DNA from: Niastella caeni
Lineage (GTDB): Bacteria; Bacteroidota; Bacteroidia; Chitinophagales; Chitinophagaceae
Reading direction: 5' to 3'
DNA length: 64,000 bases
NCBI RefSeq assembly: GCF_004834005.1
Contig: NZ_STFF01000001.1
Location: 1,611,347 to 1,675,346 of the forward strand
Made by a program: the position numbers and the translations under genes. Positions 9,128 through 17,173 of the stretch are shown one piece after another (position 1 is the first letter of the stretch; each line of letters opens with the position of its first letter). A model generated the notes under the pieces. That model saw only the letters and a program-made list of their open reading frames with translations. It had not been told where the DNA came from and searched no databases.

Positions 9128-9377
9128 CAAGTACCAAGAATCAAGGCTCAAGGTCCAAAAATGGTGCTGGCCGAAAAAAATAGCTTATTGCAAATTGCCG
9201 ATTGCCTATTGCAAACTGTAAATTACCAGTTACCGGGTGCCAATTGCCGGTTACCAGGTATCTGTTACAGGTTGGGTTACCTGTTTCAGGTTACAGGACT
9301 ACCAGCTGCAGGCGGCTGAATGACAAATGGGGCCCAAAAATTCCCGGCCCTGAAACCTGCAACTTGAAACCTGCAAC
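9128..9377. repeat. Dense heptamer repeat region with three word types
   Basis: Nearly the whole gap between ctaA and the DsrE gene is built of 7-bp units. At 9128-9162 there are five units beginning CAAG or CAAA. At 9187-9296 about sixteen units follow consensus RTTRCMR (ATTGCAA, ATTGCCG, GTTACCA, GTTACAG), with one 12-base irregularity at 9271-9282. At 9350-9377 there are four units of the opposite orientation (CTGAAAC, CTGCAAC, TTGAAAC, CTGCAAC). It is the best example in the window of degenerate heptamers filling an intergenic space. Confidence 0.8.
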
Positions 9378-9431
9378 TACTGGTCAATTGCCATGCCTAT
9401 TTGTTTTCCCTGCTAGCTACCCACCACTTGC

Positions 9432-9848
9432 CTATTGCGCCACCTTAATATACCCCCAGCCCTCATGCTGCTTTGTTACAATTTCATAAATGGCATCGGG
9501 CACTATATCTACACCGGCTATCAACTGACTTTTATCTACGTTGTTCCGTTTCATGGTAGCGGCACAAACTTTAAAGCTGGCCTTTTTATTACTGCTCAAT
9601 TCTTTTACGGCATCTGCAATGATCGACTTGTCTTTCAAAACCATGGCCAGCGCATCGCTGTATATGGCCACTTCCAGTTGAGCGTCTGGGCGCGACTGTG
9701 ATATGCCTTTCAATTGCCTGATTACCGTTTTATGAGCAGCGGTATCGCCACTGGTAATATCAAAGATCACTCTGTATGCTGTTGTTTGCGCAATGGTAAG
9801 CACCGGCAGCAGCACAAACACAACGATGAACGTATTAATCTTACACAT
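9432..9848 (-). CDS. Periplasmic DsrE-family protein
   Basis: A 138-aa exported DsrE/DsrF-like protein. Signal peptide at 1-20 (ending LTIAQ), then the family fold: RVIFDITSGD as first strand, LEVAIYSDALAMVL, and the loop FKVCAATMKRN with a single conserved cysteine that in DsrE proteins can carry a persulfide. Such proteins act as sulfur carriers or persulfide handlers. It is the distal gene of the sulfur block, 47 bases after the TsdA-like cytochrome on the same strand. Exact partner unknown. Confidence 0.8.
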   Translation of the reverse strand: MCKINTFIVVFVLLPVLTIAQTTAYRVIFDITSGDTAAHKTVIRQLKGISQSRPDAQLEVAIYSDALAMVLKDKSIIADAVKELSSNKKASFKVCAATMKRNNVDKSQLIAGVDIVPDAIYEIVTKQHEGWGYIKVAQ

Positions 9849-9895
9849 ATAGATGATTTTAGAAACTCAATAAGCAATGAATTACTATAGCCTGT

Positions 9896-10888
9896 CTATT
9901 TTTTCTTTTTGGCGTCTTTTGATTGTTGAATGGGATCAAACGGACCGAGCTTATGTTGTTTTTCGGAAAAAGTATCGCCAAACGGGCCAAATGGATAATC
10001 AACAGGTTTAGTGCTAATTTTCGGCCAGTCCTTTGAAAGGTCTTTATAAGGATGCGGCTGCGAATTAATAAAAGCCGCCACATCCCAGGATTCTTCTTCC
10101 GAGAGCTGTGAATTGCCGTGCGAAACACCAAACGGCATGTTGTCTTTTACATAACCGGCCATTCTCGATAACCGGTACAAACCGGCGCCAATATTATAAC
10201 TATTCGGTCCCCACAAAGGCGGGTACAGGTAGCCGGTACCGGTAACCGTATCCCATTGACCAGCGCCATTGGCGCCATGACAAAGCTGGCATTTATCAAT
10301 AAACACAATTCTCCCTTTAGCGGTATCTGCCGGGCGGTTTAAACTTTTCAATGAGCTTATGCCTGAGCCTAAGGGCTTTTCACCCCTGGGCACATTGGAA
10401 CCCAGCCAATGCATATAAGCTACAATAGCCCGCATTTCGCGGCTGTTGCTATCCAATGGCTTCCCGTTGAGGCTTCTTTCCAGGCAATCATTCACTCTTT
10501 TTTCAATAGTTTCCACCGTTCCGCTCCGGTCGCGGTATCTGGGATAGGTTGATGTCACTGCGCTATAATTATTTCCCCAGGGTTTGGTGCCTGCTGCCAG
10601 GTGACAATTCTGGCAATTCATTCCGTTTGAGATATGTGCTACTTTTCCTTTCGGTCCCAGGTAATAGGATGTACGGGCGATCAGATCACGGCCATAACGT
10701 ATCTGGTCACCTGCAGTGGTTTGCGGTATCGTGCCTGAGTCAGGCGCCTGCCAGGGCATTTCCGGTTTATCCGGCACCAACAGGGTGGCTTTATTTTTTA
10801 TAACATTAGGGTTACGTTGTTTAACAAACATCCATATAGCAACAAGCACGCCTATCGCCAATAATCCAGTAATCAATTTACGGTTCAT
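9896..10888 (-). CDS. Dihaem cytochrome c, TsdA (thiosulfate dehydrogenase)-like
   Basis: A 330-aa protein anchored by an N-terminal hydrophobic helix (residues 5-23). Two c-type haem sites are CQNCH (92-96) and CQLCH (200-204). Between them, RVNDCLERSLNGKPL at about 131-145 matches the TsdA region whose cysteine (here Cys135) is the axial ligand of haem 1. NMPFGVSHG later could give the Met ligand of haem 2. TsdA joins two thiosulfates to tetrathionate or does the reverse; which direction applies here cannot be read from sequence. I start at ATG 10888, because the upstream extension lies inside a 10-bp inverted repeat. The context of sulfur genes supports the assignment. Confidence 0.75.
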   Translation of the reverse strand: MNRKLITGLLAIGVLVAIWMFVKQRNPNVIKNKATLLVPDKPEMPWQAPDSGTIPQTTAGDQIRYGRDLIARTSYYLGPKGKVAHISNGMNCQNCHLAAGTKPWGNNYSAVTSTYPRYRDRSGTVETIEKRVNDCLERSLNGKPLDSNSREMRAIVAYMHWLGSNVPRGEKPLGSGISSLKSLNRPADTAKGRIVFIDKCQLCHGANGAGQWDTVTGTGYLYPPLWGPNSYNIGAGLYRLSRMAGYVKDNMPFGVSHGNSQLSEEESWDVAAFINSQPHPYKDLSKDWPKISTKPVDYPFGPFGDTFSEKQHKLGPFDPIQQSKDAKKKK

Positions 10889-10914
10889 AATAGCAGGCAA
10901 ATCGTATAATAGTT

Positions 10915-10956
10915 CATGTTGCATACCAGGTGTTCAGCAACCCGGCATGCAACATG
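10915..10956. promoter_or_regulatory. Inverted repeat upstream of the TsdA-like gene
   Basis: CATGTTGCAT at 10915-10924 and ATGCAACATG at 10947-10956 are perfect 10-bp inverted copies around a 22-base spacer. The element starts 27 bases before the start codon of the cytochrome gene. It could be a hairpin in the leader RNA or a dimeric protein site. No T-run follows on either strand, so it is not a classical terminator. Confidence 0.5.
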
Positions 10957-11014
10957 GAACTTGTATAAATAGGGGTTAAAAAATTAGAAGCCTTCAGAAC
11001 AACATGATCCGCAC

Positions 11015-11707
11015 TTAGCCGGCAAAGCAATAGGTACAGCCCTTTTCCTGTGCGCGGCCCAATGCCCATACACCGGAGGGAACCATCTGGATGTTGGGCA
11101 ATACACCGGCCAGCCATTCTTTCTTCACTACTTCAGGATCCATTTTCATCATATCAGCGGCTACTGCGCTATAAACAGTTACTGCCATACTGCAGGCGCA
11201 AAACAATACACCACTCTCCTGTAATTGATTAATAGCAATGGGCACGCTACCTACTCCTGGTATTTTATAATCCTCTTTGGGTTGCCAGAAAGGATTACGG
11301 GTAGCATATTCTTTGGTTACAGGGTCGTGTGCTTTGTGCAGCTCACCCAGTTTATATTTTGCCCACAGATCGCTGTTCAATGCATAAGGAATGGCATCGT
11401 GACGAAGCACTACTACCACACTGCAATCTTTTTCAGGTGTACCAGTGGCAGCATTCGTAAGCAAAAAAACTTTTGGCCAGGCAAATGGCATTAATTCATG
11501 CGGTTGTGTAGCATCAAATACAATGCGGTGCTTCCCTTTTATTTTATTGAACCATGCTTCCGGATCGGCTAATTCATTTTCTGACAGTGCATTCTCTGCC
11601 TGCGCTTGAAAAGGAGCAATTGAAACCGTACCCAAAGCAGCTGCACCAGCGGCCAGTTTTCCCAAAAAGTCGCGGCGCGAAGACGAATTAAAATTGTTGG
11701 TTTGCAT
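11015..11707 (-). CDS. Tat-exported DsrE-family protein
   Basis: A 230-aa protein with a twin-arginine signal (SRRDFLGKL at 10-18, then AAGAAALGTVS), so it is probably exported folded. The mature domain has KHRIVFDATQ, VVVVLRHDAIPYAL and ESGVLFCACSMAVTV, as in large DsrE-like proteins where one of these cysteines may bind persulfide. The last residues GCTYCFAG add another CxxC pair. It is the first of three genes (this one, TsdA-like, small DsrE) on the minus strand. A GGAC-N4-ATCA motif like those before three other sulfur genes lies 37 bases upstream. Confidence 0.8.
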   Translation of the reverse strand: MQTNNFNSSSRRDFLGKLAAGAAALGTVSIAPFQAQAENALSENELADPEAWFNKIKGKHRIVFDATQPHELMPFAWPKVFLLTNAATGTPEKDCSVVVVLRHDAIPYALNSDLWAKYKLGELHKAHDPVTKEYATRNPFWQPKEDYKIPGVGSVPIAINQLQESGVLFCACSMAVTVYSAVAADMMKMDPEVVKKEWLAGVLPNIQMVPSGVWALGRAQEKGCTYCFAG

Positions 11708-12022
11708 ATACAGCCAATTTTAGTTTAGAAAAGGAGAAAGATGGGGACATGGATCAACTCATTCATGGAGTAGGTATAATAATTCGCAACATCCCTTTGT
11801 GGCGGTACAATAAAAATCCCTTGATGTTTTTACAATTCCCAAAAAGTGTTATTCAGTGGGCTGGAGACGGTTGGGTTCTATGGGAATTTTCTAAAAAATA
11901 GTGAGGATGAGGTTTACAATGCAAAACCGGAACTAGGAAGAATCTCACTCAATAGATCTGGTATAAGCAGTTGCTTATTCCGTATTAAAGATACTTATTC
12001 TATTTAGTCATCACCAAATTTA
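11708..12022. other. Intergenic region in the sulfur block
   Basis: 315 bases between two minus-strand units. Apart from the operator-like site at 11744-11758 I see only short open frames on the plus strand (about 25-40 codons, ending near 11900 and 12006) with no start or homology I can recognise. It could be decayed coding sequence. Confidence 0.35.
11744..11758. promoter_or_regulatory. Operator-like site before the Tat DsrE gene
   Basis: GGGAC-ATGG-ATCAAC fits the GAC-N4-RTCA pattern seen upstream of the YeeE, CstB-like and TauE genes. It is the weakest of the four, since the last bases differ from CACA. It lies 37 bases upstream of the start codon. Confidence 0.35.
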
Positions 12023-12547
12023 TTAATGTGGCAATTTTTCGCGCAGGCGGCCATACACCCAGGTACCTGCTACGGCGCTTAATAAAACTATAATAATTAC
12101 TGTTGCGCCTGTTCCTATCAACGCATACAATGGGCCAGGGCAAGCTCCGGTCATTGCCCAGCCGGCGCCAAATAACAAGCCGCCATATACCTGTCCCTTA
12201 TTGAATTGCTTGGGATGTAATTCAATCGGTTCGCCATATATTGTTTTTACTTTGAACTTTTTGATCAGCCATACTGAAATAATGCCTGTTACTACTGCAG
12301 TGCCAATTACGCCATACATATGAAAGCTTTGCAAACGGAACATTTCCTGGATGCGAAACCATGATATTACCTCCGCCTTGATCAGCAGAATTCCAAAAAA
12401 CAAACCGGCAAGTAAATATTTTAATGAATGCCACCACGAATGTTGAATACGTGATTCGTTGATACAAATAGTATCCAGTGATCGCACTTCAAAATCGGTA
12501 TTGGTTTCTCTTATAGTAGGTTGCGAGATGATGTCTCTTGTTTCCAT
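12023..12547 (-). CDS. YeeE/YedE half-transporter, second half (DUF6691 type)
   Basis: A 174-aa membrane protein with about four helices. Its signature is FGAGWAMTGACPGPLYALIGTG, where GACPGP carries the conserved cysteine found in the second half of thiosulfate transporters of the TsuA/YeeE family. It has an N-terminal hydrophilic extension of about 35 residues. Together with the preceding gene (10-base spacing) it should form a split transporter moving thiosulfate or another sulfur species across the inner membrane. Confidence 0.85.
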   Translation of the reverse strand: METRDIISQPTIRETNTDFEVRSLDTICINESRIQHSWWHSLKYLLAGLFFGILLIKAEVISWFRIQEMFRLQSFHMYGVIGTAVVTGIISVWLIKKFKVKTIYGEPIELHPKQFNKGQVYGGLLFGAGWAMTGACPGPLYALIGTGATVIIIVLLSAVAGTWVYGRLREKLPH

Positions 12548-12557
12548 TTTAAAAACT

Positions 12558-13127
12558 TTACAGGTGTAAGATTACAGGCAGGATCAGGTTGGCAGTAATA
12601 AAGCCGCCGATCATAAAACAACAGGTAGCTACCAAAGAAGGCCATTGCAGGTTAGAAAGCCCCATAATGGCATGCCCCGAAGTACAGCCGCCGGCATACC
12701 GCGTACCGAAGCCAACTAAAAACCCACCAACTACCATTAATAAAAACCCACGCACCGTTAACAAAGAAGGCCAGTTAAACAGATCAACCGGAACAATGGA
12801 TGAGTAATTGTGAATGTTGTATTGCTTAAGATCGTTCACCAACTTTGGATCAACCGCAATAGGCGCCCCATTATTTAACCAGTTGGTTGCAATAATGGCA
12901 CCCAATATGATCCCGGTTACAAAAAACAGGTTCCAGGTTTCTTTTCGCCAATTGTATTTGAAAAAGGGAATATTGGCCGGAATACAGGCAGCGCAAATAT
13001 GCCGTAAGGAAGATGAAACCCCGAACGTTTTATTACCCATGATCAATAAGAGCGGCACCACCAACCCAATTAACGGACCAGCTACATACCAGGGCCACGG
13101 TTGTTTAATCCATTCCCAAAATTGCAT
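12558..13127 (-). CDS. YeeE/YedE half-transporter, first half
   Basis: A 189-aa membrane protein with about five helices. The signature FGTRYAGGCTSGHAIMGLSN contains the GGCTSGH cysteine motif of the YeeE/YedE family, whose members pass thiosulfate from cysteine to cysteine. It is the promoter-proximal partner of the DUF6691-type half at 12023-12547; the two make one complete set of motifs (GGCTSGH plus GACPGP). A GAC-N4-ATCACA operator-like site lies 47 bases upstream of its start. Confidence 0.87.
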   Translation of the reverse strand: MQFWEWIKQPWPWYVAGPLIGLVVPLLLIMGNKTFGVSSSLRHICAACIPANIPFFKYNWRKETWNLFFVTGIILGAIIATNWLNNGAPIAVDPKLVNDLKQYNIHNYSSIVPVDLFNWPSLLTVRGFLLMVVGGFLVGFGTRYAGGCTSGHAIMGLSNLQWPSLVATCCFMIGGFITANLILPVILHL

Positions 13128-13168
13128 AACAACTAAGTTTTTGTAAAAATGGTGATTTCATAAAAAAA

Positions 13169-13194
13169 GCTGTGCGACATAAATCACACAGCTA
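13169..13194 (-). terminator. Hairpin with T-run after the CstB-like gene
   Basis: AGCTGTG and CACAGCT, with a 12-base loop, are followed on the minus strand by seven T. It would end the CstB-like transcript before the YeeE pair. It physically overlaps the operator-like site at 13174-13188, so the same bases may serve both roles. Confidence 0.6.
13174..13188. promoter_or_regulatory. Operator-like site before the YeeE pair
   Basis: GCGAC-ATAA-ATCACA matches the sites before the CstB-like and TauE genes at eight of the eleven non-spacer positions. It is 47 bases upstream of the YeeE start codon. A Crp/Fnr dimer is the natural candidate, because the block encodes one. Confidence 0.45.
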
Positions 13195-13244
13195 TAAGTT
13201 AATGAAAATTACTGCTACGTAGTTAATTAAACGAGGTAGTCTTA

Positions 13245-14663
13245 TTACAGCATGGTTGTAGGACAAACATAATCTGTAATTGAAAATTTACCTGAGTCCT
13301 TAATAGCTTTAAATCCGCCTTTTACGTCTATTAGTTTGTCAAACCCTCTTGCTTTTAAAATAGAAATAAAGATCATGGAACGGTACCCACCGGCACAATG
13401 CACGTACCATGTTTTATTTTTATCTACCATTTGCATGCTGTCGTTAATATAGTCAAGGCTGGCATTTACCGCGCCTTTAACATGCTCAGCATCATACTCG
13501 GTATTTTTACGTACATCCAACACATTTATATTTGGGTTTGCAGCGGAAGCAATTGCCAACTCATCAGCCGTAATAGAAGTAATGGTATCGAGCTCTTTGC
13601 CAGACTTTTTCCAGGCATCGAAACCACCTTCTAAAAATCCGATGGCATTGTCATAACCAACCCTTGCGAGGCGGGTAACTACTTCTTCGGGGCGACCTTC
13701 TTCTGCTACAATTAATATTGATTGTTTGATATCCGGGATCAGCGCGCCAACCCAGGGTGCAAAATTGCCATCAATGCCAATATTTATAGAATTAGGAATG
13801 AAGCCCTTTGCAAAAACCTGCGGGTCCCTGGTGTCAAGAATGAGGGCATTCGTTTCGTTAGCGGCGGCTTCAAACGCATCTACGCTTAATGGATGCGTTC
13901 CTTTTTTTAAGACCTCATCAATGCTTTCATATCCTTGCTTGTTCAACTGCACATTCAATGGAAAATATTGCGGTGGCGCTGTTAATCCTGTCGTAACTTC
14001 CTTAATGAATTCTTCTTTGGTCATATCAGCACGCAACGCATAGTTCGTTTGTTTCTGATGACCTAAAGTGTCGGTAGTTTCTTTACTCATATTCTTGCCG
14101 CAGGCACTACCGGCGCCATGAGCCGGATAAACAATCAGCGAATCGGGCAAAGGCATGATCTTACTTCGCAATGAATCATATAATAAACCTGCAAGGTCTT
14201 CCTGCGTTAAATGATTGGCTTTTTGCGCCAGATCGGGCCTGCCAACATCGCCAATAAATAACGTATCACCACTGAACAAGCCCACTTCTTTTCCCTGTTC
14301 ATCTTTCAGCAGGTAACAAGCACTTTCCATCGTATGCCCTGGGGTATGCAATACAGTAATAGTTATTTTACCTAATGTAAATACTTCCCCGTCGCTGGCA
14401 ATATGCGCATCGAATGATGGCGTGGCAGTTGGTCCATATACAATGGTTGCGCCCGTTGCTTTTGCCAGATCGAGATGACCCGATACAAAATCAGCATGAA
14501 AGTGGGTTTCAAAAACATATTTTATAGCAGCGCCATTGCGTGCAGCCTTTTGAACATAAGAATCAATTTCCCGTAACGGGTCAATTACTACAGCTTCACC
14601 TTCGCTTTGGATATAGTACGCACCCTGTGCCAGGCAACCGGTATAAATTTGTTCTATCTTCAT
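13245..14663 (-). CDS. CstB-like persulfide dioxygenase with two rhodanese domains
   Basis: A 472-aa cytoplasmic fusion: a metallo-beta-lactamase fold (1-240), a first rhodanese domain (about 255-370) and a second (about 375-465). The oxygenase part has THFHADF with H54 and H56, HTPGH with H110 and SGDTLF with D133, fitting the mononuclear-iron ligands of persulfide dioxygenases (H54, H110, D133). The first rhodanese lacks a catalytic cysteine (IVAEEGRPEE at the loop), while the second has VHCAGGYRS with the active Cys near 430. This is the layout of CstB, which turns low-molecular-weight persulfides and sulfite into thiosulfate. Neighbouring transporters fit thiosulfate traffic. Confidence 0.87.
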   Translation of the reverse strand: MKIEQIYTGCLAQGAYYIQSEGEAVVIDPLREIDSYVQKAARNGAAIKYVFETHFHADFVSGHLDLAKATGATIVYGPTATPSFDAHIASDGEVFTLGKITITVLHTPGHTMESACYLLKDEQGKEVGLFSGDTLFIGDVGRPDLAQKANHLTQEDLAGLLYDSLRSKIMPLPDSLIVYPAHGAGSACGKNMSKETTDTLGHQKQTNYALRADMTKEEFIKEVTTGLTAPPQYFPLNVQLNKQGYESIDEVLKKGTHPLSVDAFEAAANETNALILDTRDPQVFAKGFIPNSINIGIDGNFAPWVGALIPDIKQSILIVAEEGRPEEVVTRLARVGYDNAIGFLEGGFDAWKKSGKELDTITSITADELAIASAANPNINVLDVRKNTEYDAEHVKGAVNASLDYINDSMQMVDKNKTWYVHCAGGYRSMIFISILKARGFDKLIDVKGGFKAIKDSGKFSITDYVCPTTML

Positions 14664-14717
14664 AACTATGCTGTTTTAATATTCAATGTAAATTCTAAAA
14701 TATGGTTTTAATAGAGT

Positions 14718-14732
14718 ATGACTTTTATCACA
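14718..14732. promoter_or_regulatory. Operator-like site before the CstB-like gene
   Basis: ATGAC-TTTT-ATCACA, 55 bases upstream of the start codon, in the same register as the sites at 13174 and 15680. Confidence 0.45.
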
Positions 14733-14759
14733 GAACCAACTAACGATAAACAGGAATAC

Positions 14760-15551
14760 TTAAGAAAAAAACAACTCATGTACTAATATGAAAACGCCTA
14801 TTACCATCACAAACCACCCAAATCCTTTTTTTAATACCTGGCCGGGTATTTTTTCTGACAAAGCCGTCCCTGCAAATATTCCCAACACGGCAATAGCGGT
14901 AAATGCCAGCAACTGCCACCAGTTAATGGTGTAATGCGATAATGTGCTGAAGAAACCAAAGAAAGAACTGATGGCCATGATGGTCAATGAAGAACCAACT
15001 GCAATTTTCATTGGCAACCGGCTGATCAAAACCAATGCAGGAATGATCAAAAATCCGCCGCCCGCTCCCAGCAAACCGGTAATAGCACCTATCAGCAAGC
15101 CTTGTAGTAAAAGTCCGCCGGCACGTTCTTTCTGAATAGCAGGTGAAGGCGTTCTCCCATTCGATCTTATCATGGATATTGCCGCCGCTAACATTAAAAA
15201 GGCAAACAGCACCATTAAGAAAACACCTTTGGTTACAACCAGTTCACCTACGGTGAATAAATATTCCGGTATAACCGGCAATACAAATCGCCTTACAACA
15301 AATACCGATAACAGCGAAGGCAAGCCGAAATAAAGCACCACATGAAAATCGATTAACTTTTTAACATATGCCCGTGCGCCACCAACCAGGCTGCAGCTTC
15401 CTACAACAAATAATGAGTAGGTTGTAGCTAATACCGGCTGCACATGCAACAGGTACACAAATACAGGCACTGTAAGTATTGATCCTCCACCACCTATTAA
15501 CCCTAACGATACGCCAATTAATACGGCGGCTAAATAACCGGCTATTTCCAT
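14760..15551 (-). CDS. Sulfite exporter TauE/SafE family protein
   Basis: A 263-aa membrane permease with about eight helices in two similar halves. The first half begins AGYLAAVLIGVSLGLIGGGGSILTVP and the second repeats the pattern as GLLIGAITGLLGAGGGFLIIPALVL, both hallmarks of TauE/SafE. Members export sulfite, sulfoacetate or related anions. In this block it would remove sulfite made by the CstB-like enzyme, or feed it sulfite. It is transcribed in line with the CstB-like gene (about 96 bases apart), but each has its own operator-like site. Confidence 0.87.
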   Translation of the reverse strand: MEIAGYLAAVLIGVSLGLIGGGGSILTVPVFVYLLHVQPVLATTYSLFVVGSCSLVGGARAYVKKLIDFHVVLYFGLPSLLSVFVVRRFVLPVIPEYLFTVGELVVTKGVFLMVLFAFLMLAAAISMIRSNGRTPSPAIQKERAGGLLLQGLLIGAITGLLGAGGGFLIIPALVLISRLPMKIAVGSSLTIMAISSFFGFFSTLSHYTINWWQLLAFTAIAVLGIFAGTALSEKIPGQVLKKGFGWFVMVIGVFILVHELFFS

Positions 15552-15679
15552 TTAAATAATTAATTCGGTAAAACAACAACAGACAGGTTTCTTAATGATC
15601 ATGCAGGCGTTTACCGGGCATAGGCAAACTGAATCATGCAATCATTAGGTGAAGGTGCGTGAAATTAAAAATCTGAAAG

Positions 15680-15694
15680 GTGACGAAGGTCACA
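15680..15694. promoter_or_regulatory. Palindromic operator-like site before tauE
   Basis: GTGAC-GAAG-GTCAC is a perfect 5+5 palindrome (the next base is A). It lies 129 bases upstream of the TauE start, in the gap next to the Crp/Fnr gene. It is the most symmetric of the four sites and fits a Crp/Fnr dimer. Confidence 0.5.
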
Positions 15695-15849
15695 ATAAGG
15701 TTGATTGTAATCAAAAATGTTTTTGCCTAATATGTTTTACTAAGACAAAAACGTATGAAGTGAAAAAAGATTTCTAACTCTTTCCAATATAAATTAAGCT
15801 GCGTTAAAGCAAATAACAGAATTATTTTACAGCCTTTAATACTTTCAAC

Positions 15850-16482
15850 CTATAATTGAATAATTTCAATAGCATTCCGGTGTAGTTTCACCTTTCCGAA
15901 TTGTTCCATTTTCTTAAGCAGGCGGGAAATGACTTCACGCGAAGAGTTTAGCTCGTTGGCAATTTCCTGATGATTGATCGCGATCAGGTTTGTTCGCATG
16001 GTTTCCTGGTGCTTTTTTAAATAGAATTCCAACCTCTCGTCCATGCCGCGAAAGGCAATATGATCAATGGTGCTTAATAATTCTTCAAAGCGCGACCGGT
16101 AAGTACTTATTACAAAATGGTTCCAGCTTTTGTATTTCCCCATCCACTCTTCCATAAAGTTTAGTGGGATGGCAATTATTTCCGTATCCTTTACCGCTTT
16201 TGCCATAATGGCGCTGCGTTTATGTTCCGCGGCGCACACCATCGATAAGGCGCATGCCTGACCGGGTTGCAGGTAGTACATAAAAAACTCATTGCCGTCC
16301 TCATCCTCCCGGTATATTTTAACCAGTCCATTTAATATTAGCATGGTTGAACGGAAATATTGACCAGTACGCATCAGTTGCTCTTCCGATTTATAAAAGC
16401 GGATCTCGCCCTGTTCCTGTATTTCGCGTTGCAGTTCCTTTTCAAAAGCGGGAAAAAGCTGGGGTATTGTACTTAATTCCAT
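15850..16482 (-). CDS. Crp/Fnr-family regulator with two sensor cysteines
   Basis: A 210-aa transcription factor: an N-terminal cyclic-nucleotide-binding-like beta-barrel (about 10-120) and a C-terminal winged helix with HQEIANELNSSREVISRLLKKM. The start ATG 16482 removes a 33-codon upstream extension that overlaps the divergent rnhB gene. The barrel carries Cys77 and Cys83 in the stretch CALSMVC, where a nucleotide-binding site would lie in Crp. These are plausible persulfide or redox sensors given the adjacent sulfur genes, but that is inference. It probably controls the block through the GAC-N4-RTCA sites. Confidence 0.83.
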   Translation of the reverse strand: MELSTIPQLFPAFEKELQREIQEQGEIRFYKSEEQLMRTGQYFRSTMLILNGLVKIYREDEDGNEFFMYYLQPGQACALSMVCAAEHKRSAIMAKAVKDTEIIAIPLNFMEEWMGKYKSWNHFVISTYRSRFEELLSTIDHIAFRGMDERLEFYLKKHQETMRTNLIAINHQEIANELNSSREVISRLLKKMEQFGKVKLHRNAIEIIQL

Positions 16483-16568
16483 AATGGGAATGTGATGTGT
16501 AAAAAAACAAAGTTGATAAATAATATTTAAATACGGGCAAACCTTATTTTTGAGCCAAATAAACCCCC

Positions 16569-17171
16569 GTGCTGAAAACATTCTACCAAACTGAACTTAT
16601 TGAGGCTGGCTGCGATGAAGCAGGGAGGGGTTGTTTGGCGGGGCCGGTGTTTGCAGCAGCCGTTATTTTGCCTGAAGGGTTTTACCACGAAAAACTGAAC
16701 GATTCCAAGCAGGTGTCGGAAGAGGACCGGTACGAATTAAGAAGTTTTATTGAGAAAAATGCTGTTTGTTACCAGGTTGCCTCGGTAGATCATGAAGAAA
16801 TTGACCGCATTAACATCCTGAACGCTTCTTTTAAAGCCATGCACCTGGCCATTGATAAATTGGAAAAGAAAGCGAAGTTCCTTATTATCGACGGGAACCG
16901 GTTTACAAAATACAAGCGGGTGCCTCACCAATGTATTGTACAGGGCGACGCCGCCTATGCATCCATTGCTGCCGCCAGCATTCTGGCCAAAACCTACCGC
17001 GATGATTTTATGCGGCAGTTGCACCAGGAATTTCCGAACTATAAATGGATTACAAACAAAGGGTACGGCACTGCTGAACACCGGAAAGCCATTGAACAGT
17101 TTGGGTTAACGCCCTACCACCGCCGTTCCTTTAATTGCACTTCTACCCAGTTGGAGCTGGAAATGGATTGA
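16569..17171 (+). CDS. rnhB: Ribonuclease HII
   Basis: A 200-aa nuclease that cleaves the RNA strand of RNA/DNA hybrids, including single ribonucleotides. CDEAGRGCLAGPVFAAAV at 15-32 has the catalytic D16-E17 pair. IIDGNRFTKYK and GDAAYASIAAASILAKTYRD hold the remaining metal ligands, and NKGYGTAEHRKAI is the family tail motif. Initiation is at GTG (16569), giving MLKTFYQTELIEAG. It is divergent from the Crp/Fnr gene with an 86-base gap. Confidence 0.95.
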   Translation: MLKTFYQTELIEAGCDEAGRGCLAGPVFAAAVILPEGFYHEKLNDSKQVSEEDRYELRSFIEKNAVCYQVASVDHEEIDRINILNASFKAMHLAIDKLEKKAKFLIIDGNRFTKYKRVPHQCIVQGDAAYASIAAASILAKTYRDDFMRQLHQEFPNYKWITNKGYGTAEHRKAIEQFGLTPYHRRSFNCTSTQLELEMD

Positions 17172-17173
17172 CC

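Noticed and set aside
13169..13194. Classical Crp site TGTGA-N6-TCACA
   Set aside because: Spacing between the halves is too long for that consensus; the GAC-N4-RTCA reading aligns better with the other three sites.
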